Assembly: GCA_963752225.1 (NCBI GenBank)
Contig: CAVVXS010000007.1
Location: 62,001-126,000, forward strand
Direction of reading: 5' to 3'
Source: JBBROS01 sp963752225
Lineage (GTDB): Bacteria > Pseudomonadota > Alphaproteobacteria > Acetobacterales > Acetobacteraceae
Length of the DNA stretch: 64,000 nucleotides
Under the pieces are notes generated by a model. That model had not been told where the DNA came from and made no database searches. It saw nothing but the letters and a program-made list of their open reading frames with translations. Of the stretch, positions 1-8,052 are shown piece by piece. Position numbers and translations under genes: made by a program. Position 1 is the first letter of the stretch. Each line of letters opens with the position of its first letter.

Positions 1-702
1 GCCCATCGCGTTCGGCAGGATGTGCCGCACCACCAGACGCAAGCGCGACGCGCCCAGCGCCTGCGCCGCTTCGACGAACTCCTTCTCGCGCAACGAGAAA
101 AACTGCGCCCGCACCAGCCGCGCCACCGGCATCCAGCGCAGCCCGCCGATCACCAGCACGATCAGCAGGAACAGGCCCGCCTGCAGCCCCAGCGCCTGGG
201 CGAGCGCGTTGCGGAAAAGGTAGAGCACCAGCAGCAGCAGCGGCAGTTGCGGCAGCGACAGGCACATGTCGGTCAGCCACATCAGCAACGCATCGACCCG
301 CCGCGAGGCCATGCCGGACACCGCGCCCACCGAGACGCCGATGATGACCGCGACCGCCATCGCCGCCAGCCCGACCGCGAGCGAGATGCGGCCGCCATAA
401 ATCATCCGCGCCAGCAGATCCTGGCCGAGGTCGTCGGTGCCGAACGGGTGCTCCGCGGAGGGAGGCGAGAGCTGGGCGGAAAAGTCGATGTCGTCGATCG
501 GCACCGGCCAAAGCCAAGGCCCCGCCGCGATGCCAGCCACCATCGACAGCAGCACGACCAGGCTCACGACGGCCAATCGGTGCCGGCGGAAGCGCCGCCA
601 CGCTTCGCGCCATGGCGAGGCCGCCGGGCGCGGCCGCCCGGCAACGGCGCCTGCGGCGGCGGGCAGCTCAGCGGAAAGCGATGCGGGGGTCGAGCCAGCC
701 AT
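1..702 (-). CDS. dppC: ABC transporter permease, DppC-like (3' end outside window)
   Basis: Inner-membrane permease of a peptide/nickel-type ABC importer, partner of the DppB-like protein just upstream. The frame stays open from an ATG at 702 to the window edge (234 codons). It reads as a cytoplasmic Ala/Pro-rich leader and an Arg-rich patch (WRRFRRHR), then a hydrophobic helix (LAVVSLVVLLS). Next come the family's periplasmic segment ending HPFGTDDLGQD, several more helices, and the start of the EAA loop (EFVEAAQALGAS). The start overlaps the dppB end by 35 bases, which suggests translational coupling. The last part and any DppD/DppF ATPase genes lie beyond base 1. The family call is firm; substrate is unknown. 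A later ATG at 613 is out of frame and was not used. Confidence 0.9.
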   Translation of the reverse strand, partial: MAGSTPASLSAELPAAAGAVAGRPRPAASPWREAWRRFRRHRLAVVSLVVLLSMVAGIAAGPWLWPVPIDDIDFSAQLSPPSAEHPFGTDDLGQDLLARMIYGGRISLAVGLAAMAVAVIIGVSVGAVSGMASRRVDALLMWLTDMCLSLPQLPLLLLVLYLFRNALAQALGLQAGLFLLIVLVIGGLRWMPVARLVRAQFFSLREKEFVEAAQALGASRLRLVVRHILPNAMG

Positions 703-1630
703 ACAACACGTCAGCCAAAAGGTTGAACAGGATCACCAGCGCCGCGAATACGAACGTCACCCCCATCACCACCGGCGTGTCGTTGGTGAGAATGGCGTCG
801 ATCAGCAAAGAGCCGATGCCGGGCACGCGAAAGATCTGCTCGGTAACGATGGCGCCGCCGAACACCACGGGCATCTGCAGCGCCACCAGGGTCACCACCG
901 GGATCAGCGCGTTGCGCACCACGTGCCGCAGCAGCACGCGCCGGGCGCCGATGCCCTTCGACCGCGCCGTGGTGACGTAGTCGAGCCGGATCACGTCGAG
1001 CACCGCCGAGCGCACGAACCGTACCAGCGAGGCGCCCTGGAACAAGCCGAGCACCGCAACCGGCATGATCGATTGCTTGATTTCCTCCCACCACCAGGCG
1101 AGTCCGCTGGCTTGCAGGTCGGTGCGGTAAACGAATGGCAGCCAGTTCAGCGTGATGCTGAACACCAGGATGAGCAGCAGCCCGGTGAAGAAGGTCGGCA
1201 ACGAGAAGCCGATGAAGGCGACCGTGTTGGCCACTTGGTCGAACAGCGAATAGGGCCGCGACGCCGCGAGCACGCCGACCGGGATCGCCACCGCGATCGC
1301 CAGCACTTGCGAGGCGCCGATGACGGCGATCGTCACCGGCACGCGCTGCCGGATCAGCTGGTCCACGTCGATACGGCTCGTGAACGAGAAGCCCCAATCG
1401 CCCCGCAGCATCGCGAACAGCCAATGGAGGTAGCGCAGCCAGATCGGGTCATCGAGCCCGAACTGGGCACGCAGATTGGCCTGCACCGACGCCGGCACGT
1501 TCGGGTTGCTGACCAGCTCGGAGAACGGGTCCCCCGGCGCCAATGCCAGCACGCAGAACAGCACGAGGCTGATCCCCAGCAAGCTCGGGATCGCCAACAG
1601 GATGCGGCGAAGCAGATGAGCCGGCGACAA
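668..1630 (-). CDS. dppB: ABC transporter permease, DppB-like
   Basis: Inner-membrane permease of a dipeptide/oligopeptide-type ABC importer, 320 aa, the usual family length. It has the N-terminal helix (LLRRILLAIPSLLGISLVLF), the typical region following APGDPF, about six membrane segments, and the EAA loop around residues 215-235 (DYVTTARSKGIGARRVLLRHVVRNALIP). It ends in the conserved YGWLDPRI tail. The start appears to be TTG at 1630, seven bases after the stop of the receptor gene; no better upstream start is possible without overlapping that gene. It lies in the order receptor–dppB–dppC on the minus strand. The role as a peptide permease is by family; the ligand is not known. Confidence 0.92.
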   Translation of the reverse strand: MSPAHLLRRILLAIPSLLGISLVLFCVLALAPGDPFSELVSNPNVPASVQANLRAQFGLDDPIWLRYLHWLFAMLRGDWGFSFTSRIDVDQLIRQRVPVTIAVIGASQVLAIAVAIPVGVLAASRPYSLFDQVANTVAFIGFSLPTFFTGLLLILVFSITLNWLPFVYRTDLQASGLAWWWEEIKQSIMPVAVLGLFQGASLVRFVRSAVLDVIRLDYVTTARSKGIGARRVLLRHVVRNALIPVVTLVALQMPVVFGGAIVTEQIFRVPGIGSLLIDAILTNDTPVVMGVTFVFAALVILFNLLADVLYGWLDPRIAFR

Positions 1631-1636
1631 GCGGGC

Positions 1637-3427
1637 TCAGCCCTCCATGTAGTAGTTCGCGAGGTCCCAGATGTAGCTGTCGAAGCCGCTCAACTCGGCC
1701 TGCAGCCGCTTGCCGACTGCGGCGACGCTGGGCCGGGTCACCACCGGGATCACCACAACGTTCTGGATCACGAGGTCATTGAGTTTGATCAGCAACGCAG
1801 CGCGCTTGATCGGGTCGAGTTCGCTCGCCGCCTGCCTGAACACGCCGTCGAACTCGGCATTCTGCCAGCGGCAGATATTGCGGCCCTGCCATTTGTTAGA
1901 CTTTTGCGCGACCTCACTCGACAGGAACAGCTGCATCCAAAGCTGCGGGTCCGGCTGCGTCGGCCCCGTCGTGTACATCTGCAGGTCGGCGTAGAAGTGC
2001 GGGTAGGTGTCCGGGTTGGCGACGTCGGACGAGAAAAACACCGAGGCGATGACCGATTTGAGCTCGACCTCGATCCCAGCCTTTTTCAGCGACTGCTTGA
2101 CGATCTGCTGCGTTTTCTGCCGCGGGCCGTTGGTCGACGTCTGGTAGAGGTATTTGAGCTGCTTGCCGTCCTTGGCGCGGATACCGTCCGCGCCGAGCTT
2201 CCAGCCGGCCTTGTCGAGCAGCGCGTTCGCCTTCTCGATGCTGAACTCGTAGCGCGTGTTGGTCGAGCGGAACCGCTCCGGGTTCACCACGACGTTCGGC
2301 GTGGCATCGCCGGCCCGGCCGTAGATGTACTTGTGCACCGAATCCCGGTCGACCAGCAGCGACAGCGCTTGTCGCACGGCCGGGTCGGATAGGCTCGGGT
2401 GCTTGGTTTTGATGCTCGACCGCTCGCCATCGACCTCGGTGTTCGGGTCGGTGAAGTTGACCTGGATGAACTCGAGCTGGCCCCCGGGCGTGATGCGCAC
2501 CGCGCCCTTGCCGCCGGATTCGAGGCGGGAAAGCACGTCGTCCTCGACCTGCAGGTTCCACGCCAAGTCGTATTCGCCGGTTTGCAGCACGGCTCGGGCA
2601 GCCGACGTGGCGTCGCCGCCACCCTTCATTTCGACCGCATCGAAATAGGGGCGGTTGGGCTGGTGGTAGTGGGGGTTGATCACCCCGGAGACGAGGTCGC
2701 CGGGGCGGAACTCCTTGAACAGATAGGGCCCGGTGCCGACCGGCTGCAGATTGGCCGGCGCCTCGCGCGACTTGGCGCCGGCATAAGCCTCGAACAGGTG
2801 TTTCGGGATGATCATGCCGGGCGGCCCGACGAAGGCATCGGCCCAGAACGTGAGCGGCGTGTCCGAAAGGATGCGGACGGTGTGGTCGTCGACCTTTTCG
2901 ACCCGGATCATGTTGTAGCTGCCGACCGTGACGGCGGCGGTCGCGGGGTCGCGCGCGTACTCCCAGTTGAACACCACATCGTCGGCCGTGAATGGATGGC
3001 CGTCGTGCCAGGTGACGCCCTGCTTCAGCTTCCAGATGACGGTCTTGCCGTCCTCGGTCAGGCCGCCATTGGCGATGCTGGGCAACTCGGCCGCGAGGAT
3101 CGGCTGCAACTCGGCCTTTGAGTCCCAGGCGGCGAGTGGTTCGTAGAACAGTCGCGAGCCGTCCTGGTCCTTGGTGCCGGTGGCGAAGTGCGGGTTGAGC
3201 AGGGTCGGGCCTTGCCACCACAGTAGCTTCAGCGTGCCCCCGCCACCGGCCTTGGTCGGCTTGTAGCGCGACGCCGGCTGCGCATGGGCGACGCCGCCGA
3301 GGGCCAGCAGCTGCGTTGCCATCGGCGCCGTCAGCCCGACGCCGATCATGCGCGCGACGAAGCCGCGCCGGGACAGGCGGCCGGATTTCACCCGGTCGAT
3401 GAGGGTCTGAAGTTCGCGCCCGTCCAT
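1637..3427 (-). CDS. ABC transporter substrate-binding protein, family 5 (peptide type), Tat-exported
   Basis: Periplasmic receptor (596 aa) that would deliver oligopeptides or a similar solute to the DppB/DppC permeases encoded downstream. The chosen ATG is preceded by GGAGGG; a longer frame to 3472 lacks this. A twin-arginine signal (SRRGFVARMIG, residues 19-29) with a hydrophobic stretch and an AHA-type cleavage site near residue 48 indicates folded export. The body shows the SBP_bac_5 hallmarks: LNPHFATGTKD near the N-terminus, then WHDGHPFTADDVVFNWEY, and VGTGPYLFKEF in the middle. First gene of the dpp-like operon. Ligand not deducible. Confidence 0.93.
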   Translation of the reverse strand: MDGRELQTLIDRVKSGRLSRRGFVARMIGVGLTAPMATQLLALGGVAHAQPASRYKPTKAGGGGTLKLLWWQGPTLLNPHFATGTKDQDGSRLFYEPLAAWDSKAELQPILAAELPSIANGGLTEDGKTVIWKLKQGVTWHDGHPFTADDVVFNWEYARDPATAAVTVGSYNMIRVEKVDDHTVRILSDTPLTFWADAFVGPPGMIIPKHLFEAYAGAKSREAPANLQPVGTGPYLFKEFRPGDLVSGVINPHYHQPNRPYFDAVEMKGGGDATSAARAVLQTGEYDLAWNLQVEDDVLSRLESGGKGAVRITPGGQLEFIQVNFTDPNTEVDGERSSIKTKHPSLSDPAVRQALSLLVDRDSVHKYIYGRAGDATPNVVVNPERFRSTNTRYEFSIEKANALLDKAGWKLGADGIRAKDGKQLKYLYQTSTNGPRQKTQQIVKQSLKKAGIEVELKSVIASVFFSSDVANPDTYPHFYADLQMYTTGPTQPDPQLWMQLFLSSEVAQKSNKWQGRNICRWQNAEFDGVFRQAASELDPIKRAALLIKLNDLVIQNVVVIPVVTRPSVAAVGKRLQAELSGFDSYIWDLANYYMEG

Positions 3428-3581
3428 GCTGCCCTCCGTGACACCGCCGTTTGCCGGCGGCGGTGTCAACAATCGACCGTTAGGTCGCCTGTGCGCAAGA
3501 GGTATGCCAGATATGCACGTTTCTTCAGAGCGTTTGATGTCGTTTGACGGTCACCACAGCCCGGGGTGAAGGAGCGGACCG

Positions 3582-4439
3582 CTAGGCGGGCTGCTGCACC
3601 GGGTGCGTCTCGAGCTTGCCGGCCGCGTTCTCGACGACCTCGTCGCAGATCACGTGGAAGCCGGCCAGGGTGGTCTTGCCGAAGTTGGTGGAGATGGCGC
3701 AATCGGTCGCGTCGCGTCCGCGGCCCATCAGCACCCGGCCGATCCGCGGCACGTTGTGCCGGGCGTCGAAGGTGTACCAGCGGTCGCCGAGATACGCCTC
3801 GAACCAGGCGCTGAAGTCGCCGGCGGCATAGGGAGGCGGCAGGCCGATGTCGCCGAGGTAGCCGGTGCAATAGCGCGCCGGGATGTTCATGCAGCGGCAG
3901 AATGCAACCGCGAGGTGGGCGAAGTCGCGGCACACGCCGACGCCTTCTTGGTAGCCTTCCCAGGCACTGCGGGTGTCGCGTGCCTGCAGGTAGTCGAACT
4001 TGATGTGCTTATGCACGAAGTCGCAGATCGCCTGCACTCGCGCCCAGCCGGGCTGCACGGTGCCGAACAGCGACCATGCGGTGTCGCTCAAGCGGTCGGT
4101 CTCGCAGTAGCGGCTGCCGAGCAGGTAGACGAGCACGTCGTCGGGCAGGTCCTCGACCCGGTTCTCCGGCGCGCCGGGCTCGACCACGTCGGGCAGGCCG
4201 GAATCCATCACGTCGAACTCGGATGCGAGCGTCAGGCGTCCGGCCGGGGCGACGATCCGGGTGCAGACGTTGCCGAAGCCGTCGAGGTAGCTGGTGCTCG
4301 GGATCGGCGGGTCGAACCGAAGCTGGTCCGGGGTCACGAGGTCGCCGGCGCGGCTCGGGTGGATTGTCAGCTGCAGCATCATCGGCGTCGGCCCGAGGCA
4401 ATCGAACGCGATCTCAAAGCCGGCATGGATGCGGGTCAC
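3582..4439 (-). CDS. Transglutaminase-like family protein, catalytic His position occupied by Ser
   Basis: Cytoplasmic-looking 285-aa protein of the bacterial transglutaminase-like superfamily (cysteine-protease fold); no signal peptide. The nucleophile motif GVCRDFAHLAVAF puts Cys at residue 170. The Asp motif WYTFDARHN follows near residue 226. Between them, where classical members carry HAW, this protein reads DFSAWFEAYLG, so Ser210 sits in the His slot. This Ser may be normal for this subfamily, as I recall similar sequences, but I cannot confirm it here. The N-terminal ~130 residues form the beta-rich domain common to these proteins. It lies three bases after the end of a second, frameshifted paralogue and was probably co-transcribed with it. 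Substrate unknown. Confidence 0.85.
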   Translation of the reverse strand: MTRIHAGFEIAFDCLGPTPMMLQLTIHPSRAGDLVTPDQLRFDPPIPSTSYLDGFGNVCTRIVAPAGRLTLASEFDVMDSGLPDVVEPGAPENRVEDLPDDVLVYLLGSRYCETDRLSDTAWSLFGTVQPGWARVQAICDFVHKHIKFDYLQARDTRSAWEGYQEGVGVCRDFAHLAVAFCRCMNIPARYCTGYLGDIGLPPPYAAGDFSAWFEAYLGDRWYTFDARHNVPRIGRVLMGRGRDATDCAISTNFGKTTLAGFHVICDEVVENAAGKLETHPVQQPA

Positions 4440-4442
4440 TCG

Positions 4443-5403
4443 TTATCCTTTCATGTCGCCGGCCAGGGCGACCGGAGGGTAGAGGCTGGCGGCGCCCGGG
4501 GGCGGCCGATGGGTGGGCGTCGGCGAGGCCGTTACCGTGACGTCGACGGTCAGCCCCAAGCTGTCCGCCGGGAAGCCGGTCCAGGTTCCCCAAAGCGGGA
4601 CCGCCTGAGCCGGGTCGCGGCCGATTGCCACGCGAACCAGGTTATGGCTGCCGGCGACGCCGTTGGTCGGATCGAATTCGAGCCAGCCGGCGCCAGGCAC
4701 ATACGCCTGGACCCAGGCGTGAGTTCGAGCCGCCGCCGACTTGATTGCCGTCCGCGTTCGGCATGTACAAGTAACCGGAAACGAAGCGCGAGGCAAAGCC
4801 GAGGGCACGCAATGCCTCCATCATCAGCAACGCAAAATCGCGGCAGCTCCCCGAGCGCAGCTTCAATGTCTGCAGCGGCGCCTGGATGCCCATCTCCTCG
4901 CGGCGCACATAGGTGAACTCGCGGCGGATGGTCGCGGTGATGCGGGACAGCAGCTCGAGCGTGGCGATCGGTTGCCCGCCGCCCAGGCCCGGCTTGGTGA
5001 ATGCCTTGGCCCAACCGCTCAGCTCGTTGTTGCGATCCGGGTGCTGCCGCTCGATCGAGCGCAGCAGGTCCGGCATGTCCTCCTGGTCGTAGCTGAACGG
5101 GAACAGCTTCGCGTGCTCGGAGATCGCGAAATCCAGCGCCTGCACCGGCCAGTGCTCCAGCTCGATCAGGCTCTCGAACCGCAGCTCGTCGGACCGCTTG
5201 TCGAAGCGAACGCAGGCGACGCAATTGCCGAACACGTCGTGCGTCCAATGCAGCGAAGCCGGCTCCGGGGTGACCTCGAGCGAGGCGTGGAGCAGCCGTT
5301 GATCATAGCTGTCGCGCGGGCGGAACATGACCCGGTGCTCACCAAAGGCGACAGGCTGCTTGTAGCGATAGGTTGTCGTGTGATGAACCGTGAGGAACGG
5401 CAT
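4443..5403 (-). pseudogene. Transglutaminase-like protein with N-terminal domain, single-base frameshift
   Basis: The gene starts at ATG 5403 (PFLTVHHTTTYRYKQPV, a typical Bact_transglu_N opening). It runs in one frame through the catalytic Cys motif (SGSCRDFALLMMEALRALG). Homology then jumps to another frame that continues THAWVQAYVPGAGWLEFDPTNG, carrying the His and Asp of the triad, to the stop at 4443. Removing one of the two T's at 4724-4725 restores a clean GGGSTHAWVQ reading. Catalytic Cys and His are therefore on opposite sides of a +1 shift. It is either a true inactivating frameshift or a sequence error. Intact length would be about 320 aa. First gene of a two-gene unit with the paralogue downstream. 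Confidence 0.8.
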
Positions 5404-5489
5404 TTGACCATTTTGAGTTGCGTCGAACGCATAGTGTGCGACTAACCCCGCGCCAAAGGCAATTCAGAGCGCGGGGCAACACGACAGGC

Positions 5490-6281
5490 ATGGCTGAAAC
5501 TTTATCCCTGCTGGCGGCCGACGAACCGCCGGCGGCCGAGGTCCGCAACCCCGGCAGCGCCTCGCCGCTGCTGCTCGTGTCCGACCATGCCGGCCGTTCG
5601 GTGCCACGCCGCCTCGGCGACCTCGGCGTCGCCGCCGCCGAGATGGACCGCCACATCGCCTACGACATCGGCATTGCGCCGGTCGGCGTCACGCTCGGCG
5701 AGCGGCTGGGCGCGACCCTGATCGCGCAGCGCTATTCGCGGCTGGTGATCGACTGCAACCGCGCCCCGGGACATCCGACCTCCATTCCGCCGGTCAGCGA
5801 TGGGACAGTGGTCCCGGGCAACGTCGATCTCAGCGCGGGCGACGCGGCCGCCCGGGTCCGCGAGGTGTTCGACCCCTACCACGCGGCGATCGCCGCCGAA
5901 CTCGACCGGCGCGGCGCGGCGCCCTGCGCGGTGATCGCGCTGCACAGCTTCACCCCGGTGTTCGGCGGCGTGTCGAGGCCATGGGAGGCCGGCGTACTGT
6001 ACGACCGCGACCCCGGCTTCTCCCTCGCGGTCGGTCGGCTCCTGCGCGAAGCCGGGCTCGCGGTGGGCGACAACGAGCCGTACCGGCTGGAGGAAAGCTG
6101 GGACTACACCGTCCCGGTGCATGCCCTCCGGCGCGGCCTGCCGTACTTGGAGCTCGAGATCCGGCAGGACCTGATCGGCGATGCGGACGGGCAGCGGCGC
6201 TGGGCCGACCTGCTGGCCGAGGTGCTGCCCGCGGCCTGGATCGAACACGCCGGCGCAAGGCGGCGCACCGACCGGGCATGA
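5490..6281 (+). CDS. N-formylglutamate amidohydrolase family protein
   Basis: 263-aa cytosolic zinc hydrolase of the FGase family. Characterised members hydrolyse N-formyl-L-glutamate to glutamate and formate at the end of one histidine-degradation route. Diagnostic pieces are LLLVSDHAGRSVP near residue 30, DRHIAYDIG, VIDCNRAPG near 85-95, HSFTPVFGG near 155, and a final EIRQDLI segment. No other hut gene is nearby, so the substrate in this organism may be another N-acyl amino acid. The start ATG at 5490 is chosen because the family begins near here; an in-frame upstream ATG at 5418 would add 24 unconserved residues. Its stop overlaps the xthA start (ATGA). Confidence 0.88.
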   Translation: MAETLSLLAADEPPAAEVRNPGSASPLLLVSDHAGRSVPRRLGDLGVAAAEMDRHIAYDIGIAPVGVTLGERLGATLIAQRYSRLVIDCNRAPGHPTSIPPVSDGTVVPGNVDLSAGDAAARVREVFDPYHAAIAAELDRRGAAPCAVIALHSFTPVFGGVSRPWEAGVLYDRDPGFSLAVGRLLREAGLAVGDNEPYRLEESWDYTVPVHALRRGLPYLELEIRQDLIGDADGQRRWADLLAEVLPAAWIEHAGARRRTDRA

Positions 6282-7078
6282 GGCTGCGCGTGGCCACCTG
6301 GAACATCAATTCGCTTCGTCTACGCCTGCCACTGCTGGATCGGCTGAAGACGGGGCTCGATCCCGACGTCATCTGCCTGCAGGAAACCAAGGTCCCCGAC
6401 GAGCTGTTTCCCGAGGAGGGCCCGGCCGCGTTCGGCTACCCCTACGTCGCCCGCAGCGGCATGAAGGGCTACAACGGTGTGGCGATCCTGTCCCGGCTGC
6501 CGATCGAACCGGACACGCTGGCGCCCGATTGGTGCGAGCGCGGCGATTGCCGCCACATCGCCGTGCGGCTGCAGGCGCCGACCGGTCCGATCGAGCTGCA
6601 CGACTTCTACGTGCCGGCCGGCGGCGACGTCCCCGACCCGGCGCTCAATCCGAAATTTGCCCACAAGCTCGCCTTCGTGGCCGAAGCGACGCACTGGTTC
6701 ACCGCGCGCCGTCCGGAGCGCTGCGTGCTGGTCGGCGACCTCAACATCGCGCCGCTCGAACAGGACGTGTGGAGCCACAAGCAACTGCTCCGCGTCGTCA
6801 GCCATACGCCGATCGAGGTCGAACACATGCAAGCCTGGCTGCGTGCCGGGTTCGTGGACGCCATGCGCCACTTCGTGCCGGCCGCCGAGAAACTCTACAC
6901 GTGGTGGTCCTACCGCAACCGCGACTGGAAGGTAGCCAATCGCGGCCGGCGGCTCGACCACGTCTGGGTCACTCCGGACCTGGTGCCGTCACTGCGGGCA
7001 ATGACGGTCCTGGTCGAAGCCCGCGACTGGCAACGCGGGTCAGACCACGTGCCAGTTTGCGTCGAACTGGACGTGTGA
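6278..7078 (+). CDS. xthA: Exodeoxyribonuclease III
   Basis: Mg-dependent AP endonuclease/3'-exonuclease for base-excision repair, 266 aa, the usual size. Motifs in order: RVATWNINSLRLR at the N-terminus (metal-binding Asn), CLQETKVPDELFP (catalytic Glu), SGMKGYNGVAILSR, LHDFYVPAGGD, VGDLNIAPLEQDVWS (Asp/Asn pair), YTWWSYRNRDWKVANRGRRLDHVWVT, and the terminal GSDHVPVCVELD (catalytic Asp-His). The ATG overlaps the stop of the preceding amidohydrolase by four bases, so translation is probably coupled. It converges on the response regulator gene with a 16-base gap. Confidence 0.96.
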   Translation: MRLRVATWNINSLRLRLPLLDRLKTGLDPDVICLQETKVPDELFPEEGPAAFGYPYVARSGMKGYNGVAILSRLPIEPDTLAPDWCERGDCRHIAVRLQAPTGPIELHDFYVPAGGDVPDPALNPKFAHKLAFVAEATHWFTARRPERCVLVGDLNIAPLEQDVWSHKQLLRVVSHTPIEVEHMQAWLRAGFVDAMRHFVPAAEKLYTWWSYRNRDWKVANRGRRLDHVWVTPDLVPSLRAMTVLVEARDWQRGSDHVPVCVELDV

Positions 7079-7094
7079 CCTCAGGCGGCGGCCT

Positions 7095-7808
7095 TCAGGC
7101 GACGACGACGCCGGTCGGGTCGAGCCGGTAGCCGCCGCCTTCGGTCACCAGCAGGCGGGCGTTGCCGGGATCGGGCTCGATCTTCTGCCGCAGGCGGTAG
7201 ATGTGGGTCTCGAGCGTATGGGTGGTGACGTTGGCGTTGTAGCCCCAGACCTCGTTCAGCAGCACCTGGCGCGCGACCGGACGGGTGCCGGCGCGATACA
7301 GGAATTTCAGGATCGCGGCTTCTTTTTCGGTCAGCCGGATGCGCCGGTTCTTGACCGGCTCCTGCAGCAGTTTCGCGCTCGGGCGGAAGGTGTATGGCCC
7401 GATCGTAAACACCGCGTCTTCGGAGTTCTCGAAGATCCGCACCTGCGCCCGCAACCGCGCCAGCAGCTCGGCCAGCCGGAACGGCTTGGCGATATAGTCG
7501 TTGGCGCCGGCGTCGAGCCCGCGCACCACGTCGGTCTCGTCGTCCGAACCGGTCAGCATGATGATCGGCATGCGCAGCCCTGCCTTGCGCAGGTTGGCGC
7601 ACAGGTCGCGGCCATCACCGTCCGGCAGGGTGACGTCGAGGATCAGCGCATCGAACCGCGAATCGCGCGCTGTCACCATGGCTTCGGCTTCGCTGATCGA
7701 ACCCGCCTCGGACGCGGCGAACTCGCCATCGACTTCCAGTTGTTCGACCAGCGTTTCGCGCAGAGCGGTGTCGTCGTCGATGATCAGGATGGGACGCTCG
7801 CCCGACAT
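7095..7808 (-). CDS. Two-component response regulator, OmpR/PhoB type
   Basis: 237-aa DNA-binding regulator. The receiver domain (about 1-120) has the acidic triad IIDDD, phospho-acceptor Asp in LILDVTLPDGDG, the Thr switch MLTGSDD and the Lys in YIAKPF. A winged-helix effector domain (about 140-230) follows, with LTEKEAAILKFL, the transactivation loop and recognition helix VWGYNANVTTHTLETHIYRLRQKIE, and the wing GGGYRL. No histidine kinase is adjacent, so the partner must be encoded elsewhere. The gene is divergent from ribA across a 244-base intergenic region and could regulate itself or its neighbour from there. Confidence 0.93.
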   Translation of the reverse strand: MSGERPILIIDDDTALRETLVEQLEVDGEFAASEAGSISEAEAMVTARDSRFDALILDVTLPDGDGRDLCANLRKAGLRMPIIMLTGSDDETDVVRGLDAGANDYIAKPFRLAELLARLRAQVRIFENSEDAVFTIGPYTFRPSAKLLQEPVKNRRIRLTEKEAAILKFLYRAGTRPVARQVLLNEVWGYNANVTTHTLETHIYRLRQKIEPDPGNARLLVTEGGGYRLDPTGVVVA

Positions 7809-7863
7809 TTAGAACCCTTCCTCGAGTGAAGCCGTATCGGCTTCCGGTAGCTCCGGACGGATC

Positions 7864-7884
7864 TCACATGAAATCGTGATGTGA
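7864..7884. promoter_or_regulatory. Inverted repeat in the regulator–ribA divergent region
   Basis: TCACAT and ATGTGA form 6-base arms around nine unpaired bases, inside the 244-base region between the OmpR-type regulator and ribA. Arm spacing suits a dimeric DNA-binding protein. No clear -35/-10 pair could be assigned. The rest of this intergenic stretch shows nothing else recognisable. Low confidence that it is functional. Confidence 0.25.
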
Positions 7885-8052
7885 CCGTGCCGCTTGGGAC
7901 AACGCGCAGCCATCCAACTTCTGCGCTGCACATCACACACTTTTCCGTGAGAGAAGGGAAGGGTTTTTGTTCCATCGCCACATCCCTCATTGCCTCGTTT
8001 CGCCCGGCGCGCTTTGCGTCCGCCTCGTCCAACGCGCATAAGGCCCGGACCC

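Noticed and set aside
437..2392. 651-codon + strand frame
   Set aside because: Antisense to the dpp-like operon, low-complexity HRDQ composition, no recognisable domain.
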